NCBI RefSeq assembly: GCF_958295425.1
Contig: NC_081143.1
Coordinates: 14,208,891 to 14,272,890 of the forward strand
Length of the DNA stretch: 64,000 bases
From: Solea solea
Taxonomy: Eukaryota; Chordata; Actinopteri; Pleuronectiformes; Soleidae
Direction: 5' to 3'
Part shown: positions 1-12,700 of the stretch, piece after piece
How positions within the stretch are numbered: the first letter of the stretch is position 1
Layout of the letters: every line of letters begins with the position of its first letter
Notes under the pieces: model-generated
Database searches by the model: none
The model's input: the letters and a program-made list of their open reading frames with translations, nothing else
Told to the model about the DNA's origin: nothing
Program-made: the position numbers and the translations under genes

Positions 1-235
1 ATCTGACACGATCCAAAAGTCCTACATATCGAATGCTTCACTATTCACAGACTGTAAGAAGGTTAATAAAAATCAGCAAAACCTATTTCAGCTGAGTCAT
101 GTTTGGGCTGTTTCTTTCTTCTTTTTGGGAGAACAATATTTTGTTACACAGTTGGAGAATTACTTAATCTTTGAAATGAATCATCACAAACGTGTTGTTA
201 ACAGCTTCACAAATGGTCTAAAATGACTGTATTGG

Positions 236-300
236 ACATATATTGGTATCGGTAGATAACGGTATCAGACACAAAAAAGTAGTATCGGGACATCCCTATA
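236..300. repeat. Truncated DNA-transposon-like relic
   Basis: This short stretch has repeated 'ggtatc' words and ends in 'tcgggacatcccta', a terminus typical of short non-autonomous DNA elements seen widely in fish. Only one end is present. The class assignment (hAT-like) is from memory of similar elements and is uncertain. Confidence 0.3.
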
Positions 301-457
301 TAACATATATATAATAAACTGTCAGTGTCCTTCATTCAAAAGAGCATAAATAATGAAAACTGAAATATAAAGATGTAGAAATGATTTGACCTCTATCCTC
401 AACCTCAGCTGACCCTCTCATGCCGACACACACACATGCAGCTGGCACATCACAGTG

Positions 458-460
<3 letters not shown>

Positions 461-502
<42 letters not shown>
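461..502. repeat. (TG)n microsatellite
   Basis: Uninterrupted run of about 21 GT/TG units, seen directly. Confidence 0.97.
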
Positions 503-504
<2 letters not shown>

Positions 505-1329
505 AGATGGTAACGTGTCAAATGTTCAGAGTTAAAAATGTTGCTGAGCCTAAAATTCCTCTCGTGAACTTGGCGACTGGCTCTGCTCTGTTCTTTTGTA
601 ACACTTCCTCATTCAGAGTGTCACCTCACATCCTGCACGTCTGTTAACCAATCCCACTGTCCAAATTATGATTAACAAAAAATGACTCAGCACAAAAAGG
701 AGAGACTTTGTACCCTCCTACCACACACACACACACACACACACATGATCTGACATTAGAGTCTGAGATTTTTTTTTTTCCCTCTTCCATCTTGATGAAA
801 GAAGTTTCCCCTTTTGCCTAGAATCTTGTCAGCTGACAATCCAGTCACATGGCTGCTCACTGGCCAATGGCAGAGCAGCAGTATTGTGTGTTTAGGTGCA
901 ACAATCAGCGCCAAGGTCAAGGAGACACGGAAGGAGGTAGAAACAAGGAAAGGGGGAGCATGAAGAAAAGATTTTGAGGGAGCAGCAAGTTTTTATAAAA
1001 ACACGGTCGAACCAGAAAACAGAGTCACCCTCATGAGTTATGACCACAGATTACAGCCAGATAATAGCCAGCTATTTTCTGGTCGCTGACCAGTAACCAC
1101 TGCAACGTCAACATGTATGACTCTCCTCTCCTCTCCTCTCCGCTCCCCCAGAGACGGTCATGTGATAGTGTGTAAGCAGCATGTAGATCAAATAATAGAC
1201 GTCTGAGTAGATGTGATGAGGTGATTTTGTGAACATCTGTCTAAAACTTCTTTTGTACTTCTTCACAATGCCAGCGTTGTTTGTAAATAAAATGGAGGCT
1301 ACAGAGATGTGATTACATGACTGAAGGTG

Positions 1330-1395
1330 CATTCACTCATTTACTACTGCTTTATCCTCCACATGAGGGCCATGGGGCGGCTGGAGCTTTCACCT
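1330..1395 (-). repeat. SINE-like repeat, 3' end fragment
   Basis: Reads on the - strand as the 3' tail 'ccctcatgtggaggataaag' that also ends the copy at 4110-4365. The rest of the element is absent. Confidence 0.55.
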
Positions 1396-2749
1396 AATAA
1401 GATTTACACCTCCTTAAGACCTCTAAAGAATCTTTTTTAATATATATATATATATAATGTACAAATCAGTGGCATCAGATAACAAAAAAATTACAATCAA
1501 TTCAAACAACCCTTCCTTAACAAAGAGGGGTCGTCCTTCGTATGTATATATATATATTATATCTTACAGCCTGAACACAGACAGAAAAAGACGTGATATG
1601 ACATGGTAAATGTTAAAACTGAAGAAGAATATATTGATCATAATTATTATTATAGGTTACGCCAAATAAACGCAAGATAAAATGATCAAATAATAGTGAA
1701 ATTAGTGACTAAAAATCCTATTCCACCATATTCACGACAAACAAACAAGTGCCTCCACACTGGTGCATATATAGATCAAGGTACTTGACCCATTTCAAGA
1801 GATAGTTTTCTGTCCTGTGCTGCTGCTACTGTGCCAAATTCAGTTACCCATTCCTGGAAAGGAGGTTCTCCTATAGATCTTAAGAAGATGTCTGTTGCTT
1901 TTTCAGCAGCTCCTGTGTCCCCATGAGCTAAATACACAGGTTTTTATCTAAGAATGCTGCTGTCAGAGACTTTATGTACTTCAGTTTCCAGTTGTTACAG
2001 GAAAAAGCAAATATAATCTCATGATATTATAGATTTAAGCAGGTGTAGAGTTTGTCCAGTGGCAGAAAAAAAGTCTTGTTTTAGGCAGTGGCACGCTTGG
2101 AAAAGTCAGTTCCTCACAGACCCACACTTCCAAACCCTGAATCATCCCTTTAATCCACCACAGTTATGCAAATGCTAATTATCCAACTTACGACATAGGC
2201 TTAAAAGCGATTGTATGATTGATTCATCATTAAATATAACCATGAGTGTTTGGACTGTGTCCAGACTGAGCTTCTACCAGATCCTGTCTGTGCTGATCTT
2301 GTGAGATAATTACTCAGCAAACAATCTGTGTCATTTTAAGTATGCACGTAAAAAAAACAAAACACGTCCCTTTTAATGGCTGGCATAGATATGTTCAAAA
2401 TGTACAGAATCTTTCATGCACTGCCAACTTTTAAACATGCCATTTTTACCAGCCCTTGCTACAGGGGAAAAATAATTGTTACACAGAGAGTACACACACA
2501 CAGACACACTGGCACTAGTAGGCACGTACACACACACACACACACGGAGTGAGAGAGAGATCATGAAAATAAGACGGGAATGTAACAGGTGAGATGGTGG
2601 AATTCAGTGTCAGTCAACTACAACACCCTAAACTCACAATATCCAGTCAGATAAATGGTGTCACGCACATCGCGCACTGACACAGCAGGGTCTATGATGA
2701 GAGAGCAAGGTTTGTGTGTGTGCAGTAGGTGATTTGATTCTGGTTAGCT

Positions 2750-2778
2750 GTGTTGTGTTGTGTTGTGTTGTGTTGTGA
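2750..2778. repeat. (TGTTG)n pentanucleotide repeat
   Basis: Five to six perfect tandem tgttg units. Confidence 0.95.
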
Positions 2779-3180
2779 AGCAGTGACTAATGGGAGGACA
2801 CAAAGTTCTACACCGGAGCTCATGATAACATCCAACTCCATAGCGCACACACAGACACACACACACACACACACACCTTGCCTACGACCACCGTGACCCT
2901 CACCCCCTCCTTGTTGCCAGAATGGAATGTTCCATCAGCCGAGACTGAACTAAACCCATTCACAAAATGGCACTAGTAGGCATGGGACACGTACACTCAC
3001 ACACACACACACAGGTTTGCATAGCTATACTTCTTAGGACTCTGCAATGCCCTCAATTCATTAGGAAAAGGAAGTAACAAGTACAAGTATATATGTATAC
3101 ACACACATACATATAAGTAGCTCATTAGAGTCCGGTACAGAATATGCAAATCAGAGGCTTAGTGAAAGTATGTGTCTGTG

Positions 3181-3410
3181 TGTTCCAGGTATTTCTCATC
3201 TTGTGGGGACCTAAATCTGCACAGTGGCATTATCCTCCTCATAAGGGCCAAAGAAGCAAGCAAAGCACCATAACATAAATGATTACATTTCAAGGTGAAG
3301 ACACGTTGTATTAGTCAGGGTTAGGTTAAGGCTCTGGTTTATTTTTAGGGTTAGGCCAGTAATCGTTATTGTTAAGGTTAAAGTAAGCGTCCAGGAAATG
3401 TGTGTGTGTG
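3181..3410 (+). repeat. CA-linked dispersed repeat, type A
   Basis: Carries the shared words 'tgtggggacctaaatctg' and 'cataacataaat', then a GGTTAGG-rich stretch, and lies next to a TG run. Copies of the same sequence occur at 45290-45545 (inverted), 50780-51000 and 60730-60930. The family is not one I can name. Confidence 0.7.
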
Positions 3411-4109
3411 TCATAAAATAAAATACACTCAAACTAACCTTAAAAAAAGCAATTAAAATAGGCAAAAGCAGTCAAGGGACGAGGGAGAAACTGGCAGTGA
3501 AATGAGGCATAATAACAGCATTAGAGTACGAGCAGGCTGCAGGACAGAGGAGGGAAGGAGGGGAGGATGGAGGGTTCAGCGGTGTCACCACATGGGGGGG
3601 TGGAGGGGTTACACAGATGTCAAAGGTTGACCGGCAGAAGGAGGGGGGAGTACGAAGGGAAAGTCAGAGGAGGAGGAGAAGGAGGAGTGTTGATCCAGCC
3701 TTCACAGTGAGTGGATGTCACCTGTTTACACACTCACTCCTGCCACATTCTCAAAAAAAGAGAAAGAAAGACAGTTGCACAATATCTAATCTCAGCTGGC
3801 TCTCTCCATCTATAGAATAAAAAAAAAATGATTCTTTCTCCGTTTAGTTCTGCAGTATTAGGCCTGGTGGAATGTATTGACTGCTCCTCCACCTCCTCCT
3901 CATCCATTCTGTGGTGGAAGTCAGCTCACTGCTCACAGATTATTTACTCAGATTTTGTCCCCGTCCCTGTGGATAATCGATAATCTGTGTCTGGTTTACA
4001 CATGATAAGGTTTAAACAACAAACGTACTTGACTAGTGTTAGAGGAACACGGTCAACATAACTTGTTTTATGCTTGAAATGATGAGACTACAGGGACACA
4101 CGGCGGTGT

Positions 4110-4365
4110 TGCCTTGCAGTAAAAAACCCAGATTGACGACTCATCTTTCTGCATGTTCTCCCCACATTTCAAAAGACATTCGGAGGTCAACTGGACACGA
4201 TCAATTGCCCGTAGGTGTGAATGGTGAATGGTTGTTTGTTTGTCCTGTGATGGACTGGCGACCTGTCCAGGATGTACCTCGCCTTTCGCCCTGTGTCAGC
4301 TGTGATTGGCTGCACCAGCTCCTGTGACCCTCATGTGGAGGATAAAGTGTTGGACGGATGATCAG
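4110..4365 (+). repeat. SINE-like dispersed repeat (body and 3' end)
   Basis: Contains 'gcatgttctcccc', 'tgtgaatggtgaatggttgt', 'gatggactggcgacctgtcc' and the tail 'ccctcatgtggaggataaag', in an order very common in vertebrate and especially fish repeats. The 5' tRNA-like part is missing here but is seen in the copy at 18755-18985. Confidence 0.65.
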
Positions 4366-5028
4366 ACTTTTCTTTCCATAGCTTTCAGAAACCATTTCTT
4401 TTGCAAATAAATTGCATTAAAGCATTTCTGCTGCTGTCTAGAGTGTTGTGGATTCAACATCATATTATTTGGCCCCTACTTCACTGTGGTGCTAATAAAC
4501 ATTTCAACATCGTCAACAGAAATCTGATGGCATGGTGACTACACTGCGACTTTCAAACAATATGATTTCATGAGTCTGAGTGTGATTATTTCCTAATATT
4601 CAGCAGTTTGAATGTGCAGTCCAGCCAAATACCATGAAGGTTCTTTTATCAGCGTCTTCTTGTCAACACAGCAAACCGAATCTAACCTTTTAATAACTGG
4701 CACAAAGCAAAAATGCAGGAAAAGGCTGTTCCCATTTTGAAAGCAGTAAACTTGAATTATTGTTATTATGATCTCTCAGTGACTGTCTGCCTTTGATTTA
4801 CTCGCCTCGGGACAAATACACATTTTGATCCTAACTCTTTCTCACCAATACTGACCATGTTAACAACATTCTTTTTTTTTTTTTTTTCTACCTGCAAGTG
4901 CAACCTGTTTCAACTTCCCTACTGCTGCTCAGTGTTTGGTCTGATCAGAGGGGAGCTGAGGAGGGAGGTGCAAGTGGACGATGGAGGAGAAGAATGTGGC
5001 CATTGTGCTTTCCAGGTATGTGTGCGGT

Positions 5029-5044
5029 GTCTGTGTGTGTGTGT

Positions 5045-5092
<48 letters not shown>

Positions 5093-5188
5093 CAAACAGA
5101 AAGAGGAGAGAGAGAGAGAGGGTGATCTTGTTACAGGTGTTTCATAAACACCACAATAGTGCAAACAGGTTCTTTCTCTCTCTCTCTC

Positions 5189-5232
<44 letters not shown>

Positions 5233-5240
5233 TCTCTCTC
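5029..5240. repeat. Compound (TG)n and (CT)n microsatellites
   Basis: A TG run of about 60 bases (5031-5090), then a GA tract, then a CT run of about 50 bases (5173-5222) followed by a short CA run. Confidence 0.97.
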
Positions 5241-6724
5241 CCCCTCTTTCTCCCTCTCCCTCCGCTGCATTAATCACTTTAGTCAGTGGCTTTACATATC
5301 TGCCTCAGTGTTGGTGGTTTAGGCTTATGGCTTTGTCTCTCTCTCTTTCACACACACACACACACACTCAATCTGTGCTTCCCCATCATGAGCATGGCAT
5401 GGTCATGTGACAGTCAGGTGACACGACCATACCGTGTGTGTGTGTGTGTGTTTGTAATGCATATGATCCATAAGTTTCACATCAGCTTCCATCAGTTTTA
5501 TAAGTGACGAAGTAATTAAAGAGGTTGTTTTCCTGTAACTGCCTCCTTGCTTTCTGTTGCTGATGTGCTTGTCAAACATTGTCATGTCTTCCTGGAACTA
5601 GAGCCGGCTCATACATGATACCACTAAAGTCATGCTTGGGAAAAAAAACTCAAAATATGAATGCCTTTCTTAGATGACTGCCTGTCCCTTTTCTTGCAAG
5701 CGGGGGAATGTGATACAATGGTTTGAGAGAGATAAGTATCTGAAAAATGGTTCGACTTGGTACAGTGAAGAACTGAACCCACAGACACACACACACACAC
5801 ACACACACAGGCAGAAATGAAAGTTTGTTAGAGCAACGACCAAATTCTAACAATTTAACCTGTGTGTTTTTTTTAGGTTTTTGGAGAAAGCAGTTGGAAG
5901 TTTGTCGTCACTTCATCAGGTCAGACCAGTACACACGCATGCCGACACGCATGCCGGCACACACACGCACACACACGCACAACCACACTCCTGTCTTCCG
6001 TCTATCTCAACACGTGATTATCAGGAAACAGTAAGTGTGAAACTAAAAGTTGTATCCCACATTACAACAACTGCAAATTATATATCCTTTAATATCTACT
6101 AAAATTAAGACCCAAAATGTATTATTTCATCCCGTTCTATATTGGGGTTTCGTTCATTTATTGTCTTCGACAAGATTCTAAAAGGTCTTTCATGTGAAGA
6201 GATGGTTCCCAAAATGACATGACTTTTAAATTGTAAATATACATTTAGCAGATGTGTCAGAGAGACACCTGCCGCGCACCGACGATGATGTGAACCCTTG
6301 CCCTCAGACACACAAACCAAAATTGCACACAAGTATATGAACAGGCACGTGCATCCATTGCACTTGGCCTGGAGTGTAAAGCTCACTAAACAAAATCTCG
6401 TTTGTACAAAAACAGGACGCCCATGGCTAACTGGCACCCTGCTCAACCAGTTCCTGAGACGCACACACACACACACACACACGCACACACAAGATGAATA
6501 GACAAGACAGCAACTGATTACACATACACATCCTCACACAAGAAAATAAACACTGAGTCCTCGTCCCACAACCTTGTAGTGAAGGTTACAGCAGTCAGCT
6601 GGGTCAGAGGGAACATTGGACCAGCTGAAGAAATGTCCTTCCAGATACCCACTGTGTGTGTGCATGTGTGTGTGAGTGTGTGTTTTCTCTCTAAACTCTC
6701 CTTTGACATTAATAGGAAAACGGA

Positions 6725-6796
6725 GACACGGACAGAAAGGACAGCACCAGAGACACATGAGACATGGACAGAAAGGACAGCACCAGAGACACATGA
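6725..6796. repeat. 36-bp tandem duplication
   Basis: Two adjacent 36-base copies (6725-6760 and 6761-6796) with one visible difference (cacgg versus catgg). The unit contains 'gacagaaaggacagcacc'. Confidence 0.9.
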
Positions 6797-6940
6797 CAAA
6801 GTCTCACGCCCACCTGTGGAATTTTGGGGGGACGTGTAGTCGTCGTAGTTTCTTCTGCCACTGTTCAAAAGCAACAATCCAGCTGATCACTTTCTCATCT
6901 TCCCTTCCTCTGTCTTCCTCTCCGCTCTTTGCCGTGTGTC

Positions 6941-6988
6941 TCTCAGGTTCTCTCAGGTTCTCTCAGGTTCTCTCAGGTTCTCTCAGGC
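6941..6988. repeat. 10-bp tandem repeat
   Basis: Four perfect copies and a partial fifth copy of 'tctcaggttc'. Confidence 0.95.
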
Positions 6989-7673
6989 CTCTCGTTGGCT
7001 GTCAGCGTGCCTCCTTTCTTCAATGACAGGTCCCCCAAAGCAAAGTCAGAAGAGAACTCACACACGTCTATAACCAACACAGAACACACACACACACGCA
7101 CACTCACAGGGGGAGGCAGACGCTGAGGCAGAGAGGACAAGTCAGACTTTCTGTTCTTCTTTCTGCATTTTTTTGGATTCTGACTCAGATCCTCTCTGTT
7201 TGTCCTCTCCTCTACAGCTACAGCCACGACAGCGCATGTAGACGCAACAGCAGGAGACAAGAGGAGGGGTGAGTGAGTGTGGGGGGTACAAGGTCTTGAA
7301 GTGGAGAAGAGAGCAGAAGGTGGCAGCGTTGAAGGCAAGGGCTAGAAAGAGAGAGAGAGAGAGAGGGAGGGAGGGAGGGAGGGAGGTAGGGAGGGAGAGA
7401 CGTGGTAATTAGTGAGTCGGTACCTGACTCTCACTGACATAAGCTCCACATTCCTCAGAACCGAAGAGGGGGAGAGAGGCAAGGGAGGAAAGAGGAAAAG
7501 AGAAAAAGTTCTGAAAAGACACACAGACACACTAACAATCCCAGGAAACACAACAGAGAAAATAAACCCTCTTTATCCACACAGAACACACAAAAAAAGA
7601 GAAAAACTTCCTTACAGCACACCACAGCTGATGCCTCTTCTCAAGTCACAGTAGCATGATGTTCAATGACGGC

Positions 7674-7679
7674 GCTGCT

Positions 7680-7727
<48 letters not shown>

Positions 7728-7732
7728 GGTGG
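7674..7732. repeat. Compound trinucleotide repeat (CTG)(ATG)(GTG)
   Basis: Blocks of gct/ctg, then gat/atg, then ggt/gtg in immediate succession. It is open in several frames and mimics coding sequence, but has no protein similarity. Confidence 0.95.
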
Positions 7733-8285
7733 ATCTCCACTGTGCGTCACCTAAACCCTCCAAAACGTTTAACTTGTGTTCAGGTGTTTATTCTTCTCTT
7801 CCATCTCGTCTCATCTCTTGTCCCCTTTTCTCTTCAGTCTCTCTCTCTCTCTGTGTGTGTGTTCTTCCCTCTCCCCACCTCTCTCTCTCTCACACCCAGA
7901 CACACACTGACTTGATCTGTGTATGGTGTACACACACTGCTCTCTCGCTCTCTCTCTCTGAAACTCACCAAACCAGAATCTGACTGCTCAAACCCCTAGC
8001 ACACCTCTTTACCTCCCTCCTGCCTATCAGTCCGGATGGGAAATGCTATCCTCTTGTGATCCTGGCTTTTGTGTGTGTGTGCGTGTGTGTGCATGTGTGT
8101 GCGTGTGTGTGCATGTGCGTGCGCAGCCAGACCTGAATCATAGCAGCCAGAGCAGCATTCCTCTGAAGGAGTTTCCCTCACACCTATCCCGAAACCCCAC
8201 ACCACATGATCCCACATCCACCACATGGTCATTATTGATGATCCTCATTCACAAATACAAACCAAACCCCCCCACCCCACCCCGC

Positions 8286-8316
<31 letters not shown>

Positions 8317-8898
8317 GAGGTCATGATGACACGCTCTCTTCATGCTACAGTGACGTGCGTGCGTAGATCCCTCCGTAATAACATCTTACAGTAATAACAA
8401 CTTACCCAGGCCTTCTCACGTTGCTTGTGTTTGACTGTCAGCGTGAAGTTTGACATGCGTGGACGCGGCTACACTGGTGTGGAAAAGTGAAACTTGAAAT
8501 GTCTAATATAAACATTTTCTCACTTCTGTTAAGCAGGCGCCCGCTGTCAGCCTGAACTGAAAGTAAAACAGTGGAGATAATTAATACTGGCTCGACTGGT
8601 GTTTCTTATTCTCCACCTTCATATTTCCGTCACTTTCCCACCACACCCACTCTCCATTCTCTCTGTCTTTGAACAACATCACACATTTAAAAACATGGAT
8701 GTAAAGTTTCAACACACTGGGTCACCACAATTAACCCCTCGCTCAACACTATGCGTGTGTGTGTTGCTTACCTAAATTCCACACATTTGATGGGGGCGGG
8801 GCCAGGTACTTCCTTCTTCCTGATGTCAGGTGCGTGGTGGTGAGTGCATCGCCTTCGAGGCACCCAGTTGTCATGGAGACAATGAACAAAAGAGTGAG

Positions 8899-8929
<31 letters not shown>

Positions 8930-9026
8930 CTGTGCTGAACAGTAACTACTGTAGTCCGTCAACTGACAAAGTGAGACCAGAAGAGAGAAGTGAGGAAGCT
9001 GGATTTCTGTTTAGAGTAACAGACAG

Positions 9027-9059
<33 letters not shown>

Positions 9060-9064
9060 GCCAG

Positions 9065-9195
9065 CATTCGTAGTGCGGACACTCATAGACATACTGCATT
9101 CTGCATCGGCCCTTACCCCTAAAACCAGGTCTTAAGCCTGAAGAAGTCCTTTAACCTCATGAGGACCAGACAAATGTCCCCACAAAGATAGGTTT
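9065..9195 (-). repeat. CA-linked dispersed repeat, type B (inverted copy)
   Basis: On the - strand it reads 'ttaagacctggttttagggg' and then 'atgtctatgag'. It pairs as an inverted copy with 9320-9530 across a (CA)n tract. Confidence 0.7.
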
Positions 9196-9268
9196 GTACG
9201 TTGTTTTTGTTGTTTTTGGTCCCCACTGGGATAGAAAAACATATGCTTGCATACATTCAGATAAAGTC

Positions 9269-9299
<31 letters not shown>

Positions 9300-9319
9300 A
9301 TGCAGTTGGTCTCTTTGCA

Positions 9320-9530
9320 AGTATGTGTATTCTCGTATTTGTAGCTTTGTGAGGACCAAAAATCATATGAACCATACAGAGCGAGGACATTTTTGTTCTG
9401 GTCCTCACATCTTTAAAAGGCTTTTTGGGGGTTAAGACCTGGTTTTAGGGGTAAGGGTAAAGGTTAAGGTCAGGCAGTTACTTGGGAATGCATTATGTCT
9501 ATGAGGGTCCTCAATAACGAATGAAGCGCA
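9320..9530 (+). repeat. CA-linked dispersed repeat, type B
   Basis: Contains 'ttaagacctggttttagggg', 'ggtaaaggttaaggtcaggc' and 'gcattatgtctatgag'. Same family as 17215-17420 and 41040-41185. Confidence 0.75.
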
Positions 9531-9735
9531 AACATGAGTGTGTCTTTAGGACCTCATGGAGGCCTACTGGACCTAATGAGGCTGAACCTCATTTCTGGTT
9601 AAAGTTAGGATTATGTTTTGAATTATGGTTAATTTAAACATAGGGTCGGATATTAACCTGTCATGGTTAAGGATAGGGACAAGGTTTTGGGCTTAGTTTA
9701 GGCTGTCCAAGTGAATGGAACTCAATGGAGTGTCG
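9530..9735 (+). repeat. CA-linked dispersed repeat, type C
   Basis: Contains 'aggacctcatggaggcctac', repeated ggttaa words and 'tgtccaagtgaatgg'. Inverted relatives lie at 43850-44070 and 45060-45290. Confidence 0.6.
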
Positions 9736-12700
9736 TGTGTGTGTGTGTATGTTGGGGTTCGCGCACATGCGGGCGTGTGTGTGTGTGTGTGTAGGAAACT
9801 GATATTGAGTCAGACATGCTCACACAGAGAAATACTGTTTCAACACAGCAGCTGAACTCTGGCAGGGAGGAGGCCGGGGCCGTTGGATGTGTTGCTCAAC
9901 CTATTTGTCTTTAATGCTTATTTTACAGATCCCACAAGCCTTGAATAACATGTGCAGACACAGAAGCACAGGTATAATTGAATTGACTTTATGTGGGTGC
10001 ACTATATGATATCGACTGCAAATGTTGTTGTTTTTTTCCTTATCAGCCAAAAAAATACTCTGTATAATTGGAAAAAAAGCTTAGCTAGTTTGTTGGGGTT
10101 TTGTCATCGGCTAACGTGCTAACGTGCTATAGCTAATTAAAAACACATTATAGTTTACTCATTATTTTTGCAGCCAAACTCTCTTTATCTGCTGCCTGTG
10201 TTTTCAGTCATTTGTTTACACTTTAAAGATCCACTTGCACAGACTTGTTCAGATTGGCAAATCCATCCCAGTGAAAACTGAGTCTGCTATTATCTTGTGT
10301 TTTGTTGCATGTCAATGCAGTGCAGGCGTCTGAAAGCCATCTGTATTATTGACAGTATAACACTTATCTAAGTTTGTTACCTTCGCGTTTAGTCCCTGAC
10401 AGCGGTTTAATAATAAACAGGCAGTAACAGTGTGAGGTCTTATTTCAGAGCTTCTTTGAACCACAAAACCTTGAAAAAAGACTTTAATATTCTTAAATAT
10501 TAAAGATTTCTCTATTCAGCGTTTTGACTTTGGTGCACAAACATTATCGTTCAGCTTTCTTAACATCAGAAATGCAAAAAAAAATCATTGAAATACATGT
10601 AATTGTGTAGCATATTTTCATATTTCATTTTGTCGTGTTGAAATTGAATGTTGAGTCATGGAACAATGTAGGGAGGGATCGCTCACAAATGATAGTGTGA
10701 TTTTAAATGTAGAGACAAGGATTTGTTTTATTTAACAGAAGAGTCACGTCTGTGCTATATTTTATGGTTATTGGAGTTCCTGTACACACACCTCAGCAAT
10801 GTCAACAAGGAAGAGACACGGTTTGGAATGTTGAGATTTGAGTCAAGAAAACAGCAAGTTACTTTTAAATAGGAAAACAAATAATGAAAAACAAAAACAC
10901 AGTGATGTCACCATTTAAAAAATACAACTACGAGAATCTAAATATGTAAATAAAGTTGCAGTTTTACAGGGTGGATACATCTGACAGTCATTTCCTTGAA
11001 GCGTCACGAGTTGACTCACACTGGTGCTTTTTTCTGTCCAGTAAATAAAGGAGAATGTCAAATAATTACACAGTTAAAGATATTATGGCCAAAAATACAC
11101 ATACAGCATACAGCATGTGCAGTATGTATAGTTGTGATCAATTAGTGACCTTTTAAAACAATTTACATAAATTATAAAATTAATCTCATTGTTTTTAGAT
11201 ATTGCAATGCAGAAATAGTATATATAGTGCATAAAAAATATTTCAAAAACTTGTTTCTTGTTATTTTTATTTTTTTAAATAATAAATAACATCTTTTGAT
11301 ACCCAAATGTGAGCCGGCTCACTGGCCAGAAGTGAATCAAGCATAAACAAGTTTTAGTGCTGAAAGGTTCAGCAATGAAAGTAAATAACTATAATTTGAC
11401 AATTCAATCAAGACATAATAACGTGCTTAACTATTTTAAATTTTTTTGTAAAACAATAACAAAAATAAATATATTTTAGCATAAAAAATTATTTTGGTTA
11501 AAGAGCTTGTACATACTGCTGTATTAAGCATTACAGAAATATACAAAATGACAAATGCTGTTTATTTAGGGGCAGCTGTGGCATAAACCTTACATTGGGT
11601 GATGGTCTAACACATTTGTTAAGGACTGTATATCTTTATATATTCTCTAATTACAGAATCAATGGGTCAAACTACATGAGGCCTAAATTGTAATAATCTG
11701 TAATTATCCTTTAGTCACAGCTTCGTGAACCTTTTGTTTACCAGCACAGAGACCTGCAGATATGCACATGCTGCACTTTCACAAGGTGTAAACAAAAGCA
11801 AACTCTGCCCACAGTGAAAGACACACAATAGAGGGAGAGACCTGAGACACACGGAGCAAACGTTCCCAGGAAAACAGTCCAAAGTGATATTTCAGACGCA
11901 TGACAGACACACACAAATGGTGCTTTTCCACTATACAGTTCTGTGTACACTGAAAACAACTGTGTCTAATGATTCAGTACAATGATTCAGACTTAGTTAA
12001 TTAGAGAAGATTTGTTCACACAATCGTTCAGTACTATCCTGCATGACCGTAGCACAGACTCAGGGGAAGGGTTTGTGATGCGGCTCGCCACTCGTGATCG
12101 ACGCTTTCAGCAGCACTGTCGCTAAATACACCAGACTCCTCTGTTAAATGTCGAGATTCTTGACATTTCCTTGCTATATGTTGGAGATGAACGCATGTCT
12201 TCAGGATTTGTAAGTCTTTTTAACTGGTCTACAGTTCGTCTCATGACTCTTCCAGTGACGACACTCTCTGACCGATCAGTGGCCGGCAGTCTGTGGACGA
12301 CACATTTTAATATCGGTATCAGAGTCCAGTCATGCTGAAACTGTGTAATGGAAAAGCACCAAAAGACACAGAGCAGTGGGTCCACTCGAGCCATCACACA
12401 CACACACACACACACACACAGTCAGGAAAACCTGGATCTGATGGTGCATATGTGTGTCATACTGTTTATTCACAATATTCTTCTCTCCGCGCAACATTGT
12501 TTACTCTATCTTGTGTTTCATTTGTGTATATAAACTTGTGTATTTTTTTTGTACTTTTATTTATATATTTGTATTTTGATCTCACTAATTATTGCTAAAT
12601 TACTGTTACACTGTATTTTTTTCTTCTATTTACACTGAGCATATGTACACCAGCATAAGTGTTTCACACAATCGTACCATGAGTGTCCTTGCTGTGGATC

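Noticed and set aside
4936..5015. Possible + strand exon between 'ctgctgctcag' and CCAG|gtatgt, open in two frames
   Set aside because: The peptide has no recognisable similarity, no partner exons could be found, and the donor runs straight into a (TG)n tract, which mimics gtatgtgt donors.
7674..7732. Trinucleotide run that could encode Leu/Met/Val homopolymers
   Set aside because: A simple repeat with no flanking coding evidence.
8772..8819. Possible - strand mini-exon between 'cctgacatcag' and TTTAG|gtaagc
   Set aside because: The splice sites look good but there is no homology and no neighbouring exon in phase. A non-coding RBM47 leader exon is conceivable but not supported.
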